Shown: positions 37,373-46,648 of the stretch, in pieces
Layout of the letters: each line of letters opens with the position of its first letter
Position numbering within the stretch: the first letter of the stretch is position 1
DNA from: Paenarthrobacter sp. A20
Lineage (GTDB): Bacteria; Actinomycetota; Actinomycetes; Actinomycetales; Micrococcaceae
Length of the DNA stretch: 64,000 nucleotides
Assembly: GCF_024168825.1 (NCBI RefSeq)
Contig: NZ_JALJWH010000001.1
Span: 1,302,001-1,366,000, forward strand
Direction of reading: 5' to 3'
Made by a program: the position numbers and the translations under genes
The notes under the pieces: generated by a model
Database searches by the model: none
Seen by the model: the letters and a program-made list of their open reading frames with translations, nothing else
Told to the model about the DNA's origin: nothing

Positions 37373-37419
37373 CAGGTGTCTCACGATCAGGGTTTATAAG
37401 CCAACCTTTGGGGGCAGCC

Positions 37420-38427
37420 GTGTTGGATTCGAATGTTGAAGGCGTGGAGCAGTCGGTCTCCACAGGAACATTGCCCGGCTGGGAGCAGGTTGATTCGCTG
37501 GTCGTCGAATCGCATAGCCGGAATCGTGCGTGCAAGGACGGTGCTGTCGCAGACTACATTCCTGCCTTGGCACATGCCGATCCGGAACTCTTCGGCGTCT
37601 GCTTGGTGGAGGTGGACGGCGGAGTGCATGCGGCCGGCGACGCGAACGTGGAGTTTTCCATACAGTCCATTTCCAAGGCTTTCGTTTACGCCTTGGTCTG
37701 TGGGGAATTTGGCCATGCCGCTTTGGCAGGCCTTGTGGGCGTCAACAACACCGGCCTGGCGTTCAACTCCGTGATTGCCCTTGAGCTCAACGACGGCCAT
37801 CCCATGAACCCCATGGTTAACGCGGGTGCCCTGGCCACCACAGCACTGATGCCCGGCAGTACTCCCGATGAGCAATGGGAGGCCATTCACTCAGGACTAT
37901 CGGCTTTCGCGGGTCGGGACCTGGTGCTGGATGAGGAGGTGTGCCGGTCCGAGGCAGCCACCAACACCCGCAACCGTGCCATTGCCCGCCTATTGGAAAG
38001 CTACGGGAGGATCGCTCGCGATCCGATGGAAGTGGTGGACGTCTATACCAAACAATGCGCACTCCGGGTCAGTGCCCGCGACCTTGCCACCATGGGCGCC
38101 ACACTCGCCGATGGCGGCGTCAACCCTGTGACAGGCACGCGGGTGGTCTCAGCTGACGTCTGCCGGGACACCCTGGCGATCCTTGCAGCAAACGGGCTGT
38201 ACGAAAGGTCGGGGGAATGGTTGTTCGAGATCGGCCTTCCGGGTAAGTCCGGAGTGTCCGGCGGCCTGCTGACCGTGTCTCCCGGGAAGGCCGGAATCGG
38301 GGCCTTCTCTCCGCGGCTCGATCCCGCCGGCAACAGCGTTCGTGGCCAGCAGGCCACAGCGTATCTCTCCCGCGTCCTGGGCCTGAACATCTTCGCTTCC
38401 CGGGCACAAGGTCAACCAAACGATTGA
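37420..38427 (+). CDS. glsA: Glutaminase (serine-dependent, beta-lactamase fold)
   Basis: Hydrolyses glutamine to glutamate and ammonia. The 335-residue protein carries the catalytic SxxK in FSIQSISKAFVY, NPMVNAGALA, SEAATNTRNRAIARLL and GKSGVSGGLLTVSPGK, all characteristic of GlsA. Start GTG 37420 is favoured by GGGGG five bases ahead; TTG 37408 is a less likely alternative. Monocistronic, between a lipoprotein and convergent genes. Confidence 0.93.
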   Translation: MLDSNVEGVEQSVSTGTLPGWEQVDSLVVESHSRNRACKDGAVADYIPALAHADPELFGVCLVEVDGGVHAAGDANVEFSIQSISKAFVYALVCGEFGHAALAGLVGVNNTGLAFNSVIALELNDGHPMNPMVNAGALATTALMPGSTPDEQWEAIHSGLSAFAGRDLVLDEEVCRSEAATNTRNRAIARLLESYGRIARDPMEVVDVYTKQCALRVSARDLATMGATLADGGVNPVTGTRVVSADVCRDTLAILAANGLYERSGEWLFEIGLPGKSGVSGGLLTVSPGKAGIGAFSPRLDPAGNSVRGQQATAYLSRVLGLNIFASRAQGQPND

Positions 38428-38440
38428 TGGTCCGGCAGTC

Positions 38441-38848
38441 CTACCGCGTGATGGCCCGCATGGTGTTGTTCCGCTTCTCGTGGGTGAGCTCAGCCAAACC
38501 GAGCGCCTCCAGCAGCGGCGGCATGTACATGCCGAACCTGCCACGGTAACCCTTGCGAAGCCCGTACCAGCCACCCACGGGGTTGCTTTCGCTGCGGCCC
38601 CAGGCTTCGACGGTTCCGGGGGCGGCGTCCTTGCCTTCGTCAGCAGCACCCAGGGGAACCCAATCGCCTTGTTCCACGAGCCATGCATGGAGGTCCTCTA
38701 TGGCGCGCAGCTGGTAAAGCAACTTGGTGGAACCCACTTGGCAAACAAGGGCAGGCGGATCTGCGGCTTCGTCCTTGTACATGGTGTAGTCGGAGGATCC
38801 CGGGGCAGTGGTGAGTTGCCAGGGATCGTCTTTGATTCCAGCGGCCAT
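38441..38848 (-). CDS. Uncharacterised conserved protein
   Basis: A 135-residue soluble protein. The N-terminus begins MAAGIKDDPWQLTTAPG; aromatic-rich segments YQLRAIEDLHAWLVEQ and GWYGLRKGYRGRFGMYMPP follow. It resembles a small actinobacterial family with no known function. ATG 38848 chosen for the AAGGAC RBS upstream; a longer frame begins at 38875. Transcribed after the MFS gene, 30 bases downstream of its stop. Confidence 0.72.
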   Translation of the reverse strand: MAAGIKDDPWQLTTAPGSSDYTMYKDEAADPPALVCQVGSTKLLYQLRAIEDLHAWLVEQGDWVPLGAADEGKDAAPGTVEAWGRSESNPVGGWYGLRKGYRGRFGMYMPPLLEALGLAELTHEKRNNTMRAITR

Positions 38849-38878
38849 GGATGTGTCCTTCCTGAGGTACTGCACACG

Positions 38879-40183
38879 CTACACAGAGTCTGGCTGCGTG
38901 TCTGCAGATTCCGGATCCTCGGCACCGGAGGTCAAGGGGTTCTCGATCTCATCAGTCATCATTCGTGCTGCGAAGAGCGCCACGAAGGCCATGATGGGGC
39001 ACGCCAAACCACCGATAAAGAAGATCAGCCAGAGGGGAACAACCTCCGCAACCGGGCCGGCCAGAGCCATGGAAACCGGCATCAGAGCCAAGGAAACAAA
39101 AAAGTCCAAACTGGAAATCCGGCCCAGCAAATGCCGTGGCACGCGCCGTTGCAGCAACGTGCCCCAGATGACTGTCCCGATGCCCTCTGTGACTCCGAAG
39201 ATGAGCATGGCAGCACCGAGCATCCAGAAGCTGTCCATGAAACCAATAGCGGCAACCGGCAGGCTCCCCAAACCCCATGTCACCACCATCACCGTCAGGT
39301 AGCGCCGGGGGAGGCGTAAGGATGCCGTTGCCAGTGCAGCTATGGCGCTGCCGACTCCCATGATGGCCAGCAGGAAGCCAAACATCCTCGAATCGCCTCC
39401 CAACTGGTCCTGGACCACGAAGGGAAGCAGGACCTCGATTGGACCGATCAGGAACAGTACGGACAGGCATGCCCACATCAGCGTCCACAGCAGCCACGGG
39501 GTGCGGATGGTGTAGCTGAATCCTTCCCGGAGGTCCTTGAAGAGGGATGACTTTGCCGGTGGCCCGCCAGGATCGGGGGAGGACGGACCGAACGTTTGGC
39601 GGCTAAGGAAGTTCACGATCCCGAACGCCAGCAAATGGCAGACAGCAACCCCTGCGACAGCGTGTGCCGGAGACAGTGCAGCCACCAGGATCCCCGCAAG
39701 GGCTGGGCCGGCGGCCTGCTGCAGAACCGGCCGCACAGTACCTTCCAAGCCATTGGCTGCCAGGAGATCATCAGCAGGCAGGATGCGCGGCAGGATGGCC
39801 GAGTAGGCGGGGAAGAAGAACGCCTGTCCAACGCCCAGGACGAAGGCGCCGATGGCCAGGTGCCACAGTTGCAGGACATTGAGCATGGCCAGCGCCGTCA
39901 CCGTGGCGATGACGGCCAGGTTGGCGCCTTCCACCGCGATGATCAGCAGCCGCTGCGGCAGCCTGTCAGCCGCGATGCCGCCCGCCAGAACGAACCCCAC
40001 CAAACCGACGCTGGCGGCCGTAGCAACCAGCGACAACTCCAGCGGGCCGCCGCCGAGGTGGATCACTTCATAGACCATCGCCACTGCCCACATACCGGAT
40101 CCGAAGATGGAGATGGACAGCGCAGAAATCAGCACCCGGAATTCCCGGTGTGCAAAGGGACGCAGCGCCCTCAACGCGGCCAT
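38879..40183 (-). CDS. MFS transporter, EntS-like drug/siderophore exporter family
   Basis: A 434-residue major facilitator with twelve hydrophobic segments. The N-terminal HREFRVLISALSISIFGSG and the conserved AGGIAADRLPQRLLI loop resemble the MFS_3/EntS group that exports siderophores or macrolides. The C-terminal ~25 residues are acidic and Ser/Pro-rich. Substrate unknown. Likely cotranscribed with the uncharacterised gene downstream. Confidence 0.82.
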   Translation of the reverse strand: MAALRALRPFAHREFRVLISALSISIFGSGMWAVAMVYEVIHLGGGPLELSLVATAASVGLVGFVLAGGIAADRLPQRLLIIAVEGANLAVIATVTALAMLNVLQLWHLAIGAFVLGVGQAFFFPAYSAILPRILPADDLLAANGLEGTVRPVLQQAAGPALAGILVAALSPAHAVAGVAVCHLLAFGIVNFLSRQTFGPSSPDPGGPPAKSSLFKDLREGFSYTIRTPWLLWTLMWACLSVLFLIGPIEVLLPFVVQDQLGGDSRMFGFLLAIMGVGSAIAALATASLRLPRRYLTVMVVTWGLGSLPVAAIGFMDSFWMLGAAMLIFGVTEGIGTVIWGTLLQRRVPRHLLGRISSLDFFVSLALMPVSMALAGPVAEVVPLWLIFFIGGLACPIMAFVALFAARMMTDEIENPLTSGAEDPESADTQPDSV

Positions 40184-40425
40184 CCCACCAGCCTAAACCT
40201 GTGCGATGACACTGTGGAAGGCGGGGTTTGTGCTGTGGCCGGCGCCCGGGGCACCGGAACGGCGAGCGGGAGGAGGTCACCCTCCGCCGGAGCTCCCCTG
40301 TGGTGTGCGCTCTGCGCGGAATCCTGTCCACATAGGGCCATTTGCGGGTCCAGCATGTCAGGGGCGTGGCATAGGCTGAATCCAGCAGTTCCCGTGAAAC
40401 GACTAACTGCCAAGGAGAGGTGAAG

Positions 40426-41244
40426 ATGCCAAAGCGACCCAACCCGGCGGTGAAAATCGCCCAGGAAACAGCCCACAACGCTGTGTTTGACGAGCAAGGC
40501 AACACCAAGCCCGGAGTGCACAACGTCTTGCTGAAAGCGGTGGAAGTCCAGCGTCCACTCGTCCTGGCCAACCTCCGCAGGCTGCAACGCCGGCACCCTA
40601 ACGACTCACCGGCCCAGCTCGCCGCGAAACTGGAGCGCCACTACCTGCTGGCCATCTCCGGCGGGGGAGCAGCGGTGGGTGCTACCGCCGTCGTGCCCGG
40701 TATTGGAACCGCCGCGTCGCTGGGACTTTCCGCGCTCGCAACAGTGGGCTTCCTGGAGACAACCGCGCTGTACGCGTCGTCCCTGGCCGAACTCCATGGC
40801 ATCCGCCTGACTGACCCGGTGCGGGCGCAGACCATGGTCATGGCCATCATGTTGGGCGAGGAAGGTACTTCCATGCTCGGGGCACTGAGCGGACAGTCTT
40901 TGGGGCGCGGCAAGGGCGTCACCAACGCGTGGGGCAGGACGCTGACCAAGAAGATTCCCGGCAGCGGCTTCGGGGTCATCCGTGACACCATCCAGCGGGC
41001 ATTCCTCAAGAGCCTGGTGAAGCGGCAAGGTTCCGCATTCCTGGGCCGCGCCCTGCCGTTCGGCGTAGGTGCCGTGGTAGGTGGTGCGGGCAACCTGATG
41101 ATGGGGCGTGCCGTGGTGTCCACCGCCAAGGATGCGTTCGGCCCGCTGCCGGACACCGTCCCGGGCGAATTGCTCCCGAACGCACCCAAAAACGCCCTGA
41201 TCAACACAACGCTGGAAGGCGGTAGCAGTGGACCTGAACGCTGA
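40426..41244 (+). CDS. Uncharacterised protein, EcsC-like glycine-rich core
   Basis: A 272-residue protein. The middle (SGGGAAVGATAVVPGIGTAA followed by LGLSALATVGFLE) is a glycine/alanine-rich membrane-interacting segment similar to EcsC-family proteins, and IPGSGFGVIRDTIQRAFLKS lies further on. N-terminal ~70 residues are basic and helical. ATG 40426 follows a clear AAGGAG RBS. Its end overlaps the pxpA start by 17 bases, suggesting cotranscription. Function unknown. Confidence 0.6.
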   Translation: MPKRPNPAVKIAQETAHNAVFDEQGNTKPGVHNVLLKAVEVQRPLVLANLRRLQRRHPNDSPAQLAAKLERHYLLAISGGGAAVGATAVVPGIGTAASLGLSALATVGFLETTALYASSLAELHGIRLTDPVRAQTMVMAIMLGEEGTSMLGALSGQSLGRGKGVTNAWGRTLTKKIPGSGFGVIRDTIQRAFLKSLVKRQGSAFLGRALPFGVGAVVGGAGNLMMGRAVVSTAKDAFGPLPDTVPGELLPNAPKNALINTTLEGGSSGPER

Positions 41245-41977
41245 CCTCGGGGAGTCTTTCGGCTCATGGACCATGGGAGACGACGCATCGATGTTCCGCA
41301 TCGTGACCAGCGCCAATGTGGCCTGCGGCTTCCACGCAGGCGATCCCCTCACCATGCTGGACAGCTGCCGCGCGGCCTTTGAACTGGACGTCCGCGTTGG
41401 AGCCCACGTGGGATACAGGGACCTGGCTGGCTTCGGGCGGCGTTCCTTGGACATGACGTTCGACGAACTCTTCGGCGATGTGCTCTACCAACTTGGTGCA
41501 CTCGATGGCATGGCCCACGCGGTGGGAGCCTCGGTGGATTATGTGAAACCGCACGGCGCCCTCTACAACAGGATCGTCCGTGATGAAGAGCAGGCCGAGG
41601 CCGTGGTAGCCGCCGTCCACGCGTACGATCCCGGGCTGCCTGTGCTTGGCCTGCCGGGCTCGGCATGGCTGACACTCGCCGAACAATCCGGTCATCCGGT
41701 GTTCCGCGAGGCGTTCGTGGACAGGGCCTACCTGCCGGACGGCACGCTGGTACCCCGCACCCAGGAAGGTGCAGTTCTCCATGACCAGGCCGCCGTGGTG
41801 GCACAGGCCGTGCGGCTGGCAACGCGCAAGGAAGTGCTGGCCATCGACGGAACCGTGGTGCCGGTGCAGGCCGATTCGCTGTGCATCCACGGGGATACGC
41901 CCGGCGCCGTCACCATGGCTGCCGCTGTCCGGGAGGGCCTTGACCAGGCCGGCGTTCAGATTGAAGCGTTCGCATAG
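41228..41977 (+). CDS. pxpA: 5-oxoprolinase subunit A (LamB/YcsF family)
   Basis: Part of the ATP-dependent PxpABC 5-oxoprolinase, which opens pyroglutamate to glutamate. The 249-residue protein has the family signature DLNADLGESFG at the N-terminus, ANVACGFHAGDP and YVKPHGALYN. GTG start at 41228, inside the end of the preceding gene. A shortened PxpC-like gene follows, but no PxpB gene is present in between or nearby. Confidence 0.9.
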   Translation: MDLNADLGESFGSWTMGDDASMFRIVTSANVACGFHAGDPLTMLDSCRAAFELDVRVGAHVGYRDLAGFGRRSLDMTFDELFGDVLYQLGALDGMAHAVGASVDYVKPHGALYNRIVRDEEQAEAVVAAVHAYDPGLPVLGLPGSAWLTLAEQSGHPVFREAFVDRAYLPDGTLVPRTQEGAVLHDQAAVVAQAVRLATRKEVLAIDGTVVPVQADSLCIHGDTPGAVTMAAAVREGLDQAGVQIEAFA

Positions 41978-42005
41978 GTCTGGATCCTTAAGGAGGGTTT
42001 GCCTG

Positions 42006-42797
42006 ATGAGTGCAGTCGTGACGGATCCGGGGACGTTGACACTTGCTGTCGAGCCCGACCACGCCTTGGACCGCGCGTCCATGTACCTCGCCAACACCCT
42101 GCTCGGCAATCCGGACACCTCAGCCGGGCTTGAGGTGCTGCTGGGCGGGCTCAAGCTGAGGTTCGTGACAGGGTCAGCCGTGGCAGTTACAGGTGCCGAG
42201 GGCATGGTGACGCTCAACGGCTCTGAACTTCCCCTGAACAAGGCGGTCCGGGTGGCCCCGGGGGCAGTGCTGGAATTCGGTCCCGCGCTGTTTGGCATTC
42301 GGTATTACGTAGCTGTTCAGGGCGGCGTGGAAGCTGGGACTGCACCCTTGCGGGCCGGTGCTTCGGTGACGTTCGGACGGCCGCACGGCCACGGCTTCCC
42401 CGAGCTCAATCATCCCGCCCGGCGTGCGCTGGATCCGGAACGACCGGTGGTCGCCAGGGTTACGCGGGGGCCCCAGGCCAGGAATGACGACGCCGGCAGT
42501 TGGCTTCGGTTGACCAGCGAACCTTGGATTCTCTCGCCGGAGTCGGACCGGGCAGGTGCGCGACTGGCGGGGCGGCCTCTTGAGGTCGCTCCGAGGGAGG
42601 GCGGCGCGACTCAGGTACCCCAACCACAACCGCTGGAAGCAGGCTTGGTCCTCTTGCCGCCGTCGGGCCTTCCCGTCATTGCGTTGGCCGGCCACCCGCC
42701 AACTGCCGGGTCCCCCGTGATAGCGGTGGTCCGCGACGAGGACCTGGACTTGATCGGCCAGGCAAGACCGGGACAGATGGTGCATCTGCTCGGCTGA
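42006..42797 (+). CDS. Shortened PxpC-like (biotin-dependent carboxyltransferase/AHS2) protein
   Basis: A 263-residue protein related to 5-oxoprolinase subunit C. After GTLTLAVEP it goes straight to DRASMYLANTLLGNPDTSAG; the family's conserved N-terminal T-VQD-GR-G...GV segment is missing, so it is ~40 residues shorter than usual. The C-terminal block, usually DHPxTGGYPV, reads AGHPPTAGSPVIAVV. AAGGAGGG RBS precedes ATG 42006. Without PxpB and with these changes, activity is doubtful. Confidence 0.75.
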   Translation: MSAVVTDPGTLTLAVEPDHALDRASMYLANTLLGNPDTSAGLEVLLGGLKLRFVTGSAVAVTGAEGMVTLNGSELPLNKAVRVAPGAVLEFGPALFGIRYYVAVQGGVEAGTAPLRAGASVTFGRPHGHGFPELNHPARRALDPERPVVARVTRGPQARNDDAGSWLRLTSEPWILSPESDRAGARLAGRPLEVAPREGGATQVPQPQPLEAGLVLLPPSGLPVIALAGHPPTAGSPVIAVVRDEDLDLIGQARPGQMVHLLG

Positions 42798-42925
42798 GAA
42801 AGCGCGATATCGATTTTCTCGCGATGGGCTGGCTTTGGGAAACTGCTCGCCAGAGGACCATCTAAGGCCGCCGTGCCGCCTCCTATCGCCGACTTGATTC
42901 TGTGTCGTCGGATCCTGCCCTGAAC

Positions 42926-43735
42926 CTATCCTTGCCGTTTCGCGGCCAGTTGCTGCATCTGCCAACCATGTACGTCAGCCAGCCATTCCAACGGGGCCGA
43001 GGGGCCGATGCGGGGATCGTCGGGTTCCCGGCCATCTCTGAGCGCCTGCGCGTACGCGCGATCCATGCTGACCCGTTCCCCCAGTTGCACGGATCCGCCC
43101 ACCGAGCCGTGGCCGGGGATGACGGCAACAACGTCGTCGGCCACCGACTCGAAGAGCCGCAAAGCGTGGAGGTAGTCGTCCAGGGGATCCGCTGCCTGCA
43201 GGTCGAGGAACGGCATCAGGATGTCGGAAAGCATGTCGCCCGCCACCAGGACGCCGGCTCCCTCGATCAACAGCGCCGCATGTCCGGGCGCATGGGCCTG
43301 ATGCTCCAGGATGCGGACTGCGGGGCCATCCCAAGGAATGTGCGGGGTCTCTGCCGGCAGTCCGGTGATGAGCCCGAGCAAGTCCATCGGGATATCGTCG
43401 GCGTGCTCCGGCGGCAGCCCTTCGGCCACCTGTTCCTTCCAGTCCGCGTTGGACAGGACATCCTGGATGGAAGCCGCGCATCGGGACGTTCCGTACCGGG
43501 GCGGATCACCAAAATCGGGGTGCCACAGCACGTGGTCCCAATCAGGATGTGTGGAAAAGCCTGCAACCACCGGTTGGCCCAGCCAGCGAAGGTCCTTCGC
43601 GATCGCCGCCATTTCGTTGGCAGTGATCCCGGGGTCGATCAGCAGCACCCCGTCCCGGCCTTGAACCACGGTGCAATTGCTCTGGATGAATTCGCTCTCG
43701 TGAACCAGAACGCCCTCAGCAAGTTGCTTCAGCAT
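42926..43735 (-). CDS. Metallo-beta-lactamase-fold hydrolase
   Basis: A 269-residue soluble hydrolase. Metal motif 1 reads STHPDWDHVLW: the usual HxHxDH has Asp65 in place of the second His. Other ligands are present: His in QAHAPGHAALLIEG, Asp in VAGDMLSD and His in VIPGHGSVGG. The altered motif suggests a modified metal site. Substrate unknown; monocistronic. Confidence 0.85.
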   Translation of the reverse strand: MLKQLAEGVLVHESEFIQSNCTVVQGRDGVLLIDPGITANEMAAIAKDLRWLGQPVVAGFSTHPDWDHVLWHPDFGDPPRYGTSRCAASIQDVLSNADWKEQVAEGLPPEHADDIPMDLLGLITGLPAETPHIPWDGPAVRILEHQAHAPGHAALLIEGAGVLVAGDMLSDILMPFLDLQAADPLDDYLHALRLFESVADDVVAVIPGHGSVGGSVQLGERVSMDRAYAQALRDGREPDDPRIGPSAPLEWLADVHGWQMQQLAAKRQG

Positions 43736-43780
43736 GGAAGGGCCTCCTTCCTGCAGTGCAACATTGTGCCCGCCCCGGTC

Positions 43781-44215
43781 TCAGCCTTGGAGTTTCTGGG
43801 CCAGCATGACCAAAATCCCGCTGGGGCCGCGGAGATAGGTGAGTTTGTAGACGTCGCCGTAGGTCGCCACGCCCCGCAGGGGGTGGCATCCATGCTTCGC
43901 AGCTATGTCCAGCGCGTGATCGATATCGTCCACCGAGAAGGCCACCCGGTGCATTCCGATCTCGTTGGGAAGAGTCGGGTTGGTTTCGATCGCGTCAGGG
44001 TGGATGTATTCGAAAAGCTCCAGTTGCCCGTTGCCATCCGGGGTCTGGAGCACCGCAATTTTTGCGTGGTTGCCATCCAGCCCCACGGCAGTGTCGGCCC
44101 ACTCACCGCTGACTGTGTCACGGCCCAGCACTGTGAGGCCGAGGTCCGTGAAGAACGCGATGGTTTCTTCGAGATCCCGAACCGCAATACCGACGTTCTC
44201 AAGTTTGATAGGCAT
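43781..44215 (-). CDS. VOC-family protein, methylmalonyl-CoA epimerase-like
   Basis: A 144-residue vicinal-oxygen-chelate protein with two beta-alpha-beta-beta-beta modules. It starts MPIKLENVGIAVRDLEETI at ATG 44215. Putative metal ligands: His/Glu in QLELFEYIHPD and MHRVAFSVDDID, then YGDVYKLTYLRGPSGILV. It matches methylmalonyl-CoA epimerase/glyoxalase relatives; epimerase activity is not proven by context. Confidence 0.8.
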   Translation of the reverse strand: MPIKLENVGIAVRDLEETIAFFTDLGLTVLGRDTVSGEWADTAVGLDGNHAKIAVLQTPDGNGQLELFEYIHPDAIETNPTLPNEIGMHRVAFSVDDIDHALDIAAKHGCHPLRGVATYGDVYKLTYLRGPSGILVMLAQKLQG

Positions 44216-44256
44216 GCGTTGAAGGTACCAAGGCCCACTGGATAGCTCCAGTGCCC

Positions 44257-45612
44257 CTAACCGAACAGCAGATGCGCCACCGTGAAGATCGCCAACCCGG
44301 CCAGCGCACCAACCACGGTTCCATTGATCCGGATGTACTGGAGGTCCTTGCCCACCTGCAGTTCGATCTTCTGTGACGTTTCCTCGGCATCCCAACGGGC
44401 CACGGTATCCGAGATGACGCCGGCGATATCCGAACGGTAGGTGTTGACCAGGTACCCGGCCGCATCACCGATCCACGCGTTGACCTTGCCGGCCAGTTCG
44501 TCGTCGTTGACCAGGCGCGCACCGAACTCGCGGACGGCGGTCTTGAAGCGCAGGCTCAGTTCGCTGTCGGGATCGTCGACGGCGTTGAGCAGCGCAGTCT
44601 TCACGGTTCCCCATGTGCGGGATGCCAGTTCGCGGACCTCGGGGTCGCCCAGGATTTGCGCCTTGATGCTTTCAGCGCGCTCAATCATGGCGGGATCGTG
44701 CTGCAGGTCCTGTGCCAGGTCCGTGAGGTACGCATCGATCGACTGGCGGACCTGGTGGTTCTGGTCCGCTTGTACGGCCCGAACAAATTTGGAGAGTTCA
44801 ACGTACACCCGGTCGCCCACCAGGCCGTCCACGAACGTCGGCACCCACAAAGGCGAGCGGTCCGAGACGAGCCGGTTCACCGTGGCATGGTTGGCGTCCA
44901 CCCAGTCGGCGGCACGGTCAACCAACAAGTCAACCAGCGTGTGGTGGTGCCCGTCCGCGAAGATCCGTTCGGCCATCCGTCCAACGGGCGGTCCCCAAGG
45001 CGGGGTGAGCAGGTGCTTGCGGACCATACCCTCGATAACTGCCTGCACGTCGTCGTCGTTCAGGACGGTGAAGGCACCGCGGATCATCGCGCCGCCTTCC
45101 TTGGCTACACGTTCGGCGCCGCCCGGCGCGGACAACCAGCGGCCGGCCTTGCGGGCAATATCGATGCTGGCCAACTTGTCCTGCACAACTTCCTGGGACA
45201 GGAAGTTGCTTTCGACGAAGTCGCTGAGCGATTCGCCGATCTGGTCCTTGCGGCGCGGAATGATGGCCGTGTGGGGGATTTTCAGGCCCATGGGGTACTT
45301 GAACAGCGCCGTCACCGCGAACCAGTCAGCCAAGGCGCCCACCATGCCGCCTTCGGCCGCTGCACGGACGTATTCCAGCCACGGATACTGCTTCTGGAAC
45401 GCAAACGCCAGCGTAAAGATGACGGCCATCGCGATCAGCAGCGCCAACGCCAACCGTTTCATTCGGAGCAGCGCTGCCGCTTTTTCCATGTCGCCGGCAG
45501 AAAGGCCGACGACGGCGGAACGTCCTTTCGCGGGAGCGGAACCTGTGGCCGGGGCTGGCCGGGCGGGGTTGGTGACGTCTTCGGTTGGGATTTGTTCAGA
45601 GTTCACCTGCAT
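44257..45612 (-). CDS. DUF445-family membrane protein (YjiN-like)
   Basis: A 451-residue protein with a cytoplasmic polar N-terminus, a hydrophobic helix (LALALLIAMAVIFTLAFAF), the DUF445 signature EGGMVGALADWFAVTALFKYP, a long helical body, and a C-terminal helix (GTVVGALAGLAIFTVAHLLF). ATG 45612 (MQVNSEQ) is preferred over the upstream ATG 45636. Unknown function. Divergent from the glycerophosphodiesterase gene 50 bases away. Confidence 0.88.
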   Translation of the reverse strand: MQVNSEQIPTEDVTNPARPAPATGSAPAKGRSAVVGLSAGDMEKAAALLRMKRLALALLIAMAVIFTLAFAFQKQYPWLEYVRAAAEGGMVGALADWFAVTALFKYPMGLKIPHTAIIPRRKDQIGESLSDFVESNFLSQEVVQDKLASIDIARKAGRWLSAPGGAERVAKEGGAMIRGAFTVLNDDDVQAVIEGMVRKHLLTPPWGPPVGRMAERIFADGHHHTLVDLLVDRAADWVDANHATVNRLVSDRSPLWVPTFVDGLVGDRVYVELSKFVRAVQADQNHQVRQSIDAYLTDLAQDLQHDPAMIERAESIKAQILGDPEVRELASRTWGTVKTALLNAVDDPDSELSLRFKTAVREFGARLVNDDELAGKVNAWIGDAAGYLVNTYRSDIAGVISDTVARWDAEETSQKIELQVGKDLQYIRINGTVVGALAGLAIFTVAHLLFG

Positions 45613-45662
45613 GAGCCCAGCGTAGCCCCCGTACATGCACCAGCGTGGGCTACCGTGTCTGC

Positions 45663-46550
45663 ATGACTAGCGACGACTCCACCCCAAGCCGGCCCAAGGT
45701 CTACGCCCATCGAGGTGCCAGCGCGGCCTTCGCCGAGCACACCCGTGCCGCTTACCTGAAGGCCATTGACGAGGGTGCCGATGGTGTGGAATGCGATGTC
45801 CACCTGACCCGGGACCAACACGTTGTGCTGCTGCACGACGCCAACCTGGACAGGACCTCCACCGGTACGGGGCCAGTCGCGGAGCACACCCTGGATGAAC
45901 TCCGTGGGTTGGATTTCTCCTCATGGAAAGGCGCACGCATTCCCGAGGCCTATGGGGGAGTGGCAGACCAACTCCTTACCCTGCCCGAACTCCTGGATAT
46001 CCTGCGCGGGGCGGGCCGGGAGATTGGCTTGGCCATTGAGCTGAAGCACCCCAGCCCCTACAAGCTCAAGCTCGAGGACCGCGTGCTGGCCCTTCTGGAA
46101 GAAGAGGGCTGGACTCCGGAGGAGTCCCGGTTGGAGAACATCCGGATTTCCTTCATGAGCTTTGATACCGATTCTGTCCAGCGCCTCCTGCACAGCGTGC
46201 CGAAGGAATACATCTGCCAACTGGTGGACGACTTTACGGTCCAGGAACTCCGGCAGGAACTCGGATTGGGCTTCCTGACGGGCGGCGCCGTAGCCAACGT
46301 GATGCGGGCAACCCAGCTTGAGGCCGAACGAGTATTGGACGAAGGAGAAGTGGTCATTGCCGGCCCCGGAATTGAATACGTGAGGGAGCATGCACGGAAC
46401 GTTCAGCGCTGGTTGGAGTCGGGCCGCATCTTCCGGGTTTGGACTGTCGACTCGGAAAGGGACGTCGCGCTCTGCCAAGGCCTCGGCATTCACGAAATCA
46501 CGACCAACAGGCCGGCGCAGGTACTTGCGCAGCTGATGGTGTCCAGGTAG
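45663..46550 (+). CDS. Glycerophosphodiester phosphodiesterase (cytoplasmic UgpQ type)
   Basis: Hydrolyses glycerophosphodiesters to glycerol 3-phosphate and an alcohol. The 295-residue TIM barrel contains AHRGASAAFAEHT, the metal/catalytic segment ECDVHLTRDQHVVLLHD and DRTSTGTG. No signal peptide, so cytoplasmic. The last motif, VWTVDSERDVALCQGLGIHEITTNRP, is shown in part as VWTVDSERD and ITTNRP. Start ATG 45663. Confidence 0.92.
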   Translation: MTSDDSTPSRPKVYAHRGASAAFAEHTRAAYLKAIDEGADGVECDVHLTRDQHVVLLHDANLDRTSTGTGPVAEHTLDELRGLDFSSWKGARIPEAYGGVADQLLTLPELLDILRGAGREIGLAIELKHPSPYKLKLEDRVLALLEEEGWTPEESRLENIRISFMSFDTDSVQRLLHSVPKEYICQLVDDFTVQELRQELGLGFLTGGAVANVMRATQLEAERVLDEGEVVIAGPGIEYVREHARNVQRWLESGRIFRVWTVDSERDVALCQGLGIHEITTNRPAQVLAQLMVSR

Positions 46551-46564
46551 GTCGCAGCTGGCGA

Positions 46565-46584
46565 CGTTTTGAGCCGTCAAAACG
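46565..46584. repeat. Short perfect inverted repeat downstream of GDPD gene
   Basis: CGTTTTGA-GCCG-TCAAAACG, eight-base arms, 15 bases after the phosphodiesterase stop. No T-run, so it could be a weak terminator or a binding dyad for the next gene (46649). Nothing more can be said. Confidence 0.35.
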
Positions 46585-46648
46585 GCATCTTCTGCTACTT
46601 ACTTGGGTCCGGCTTTGGGGGTCACCGCGCTTGTGATTGAGTGGTCTC

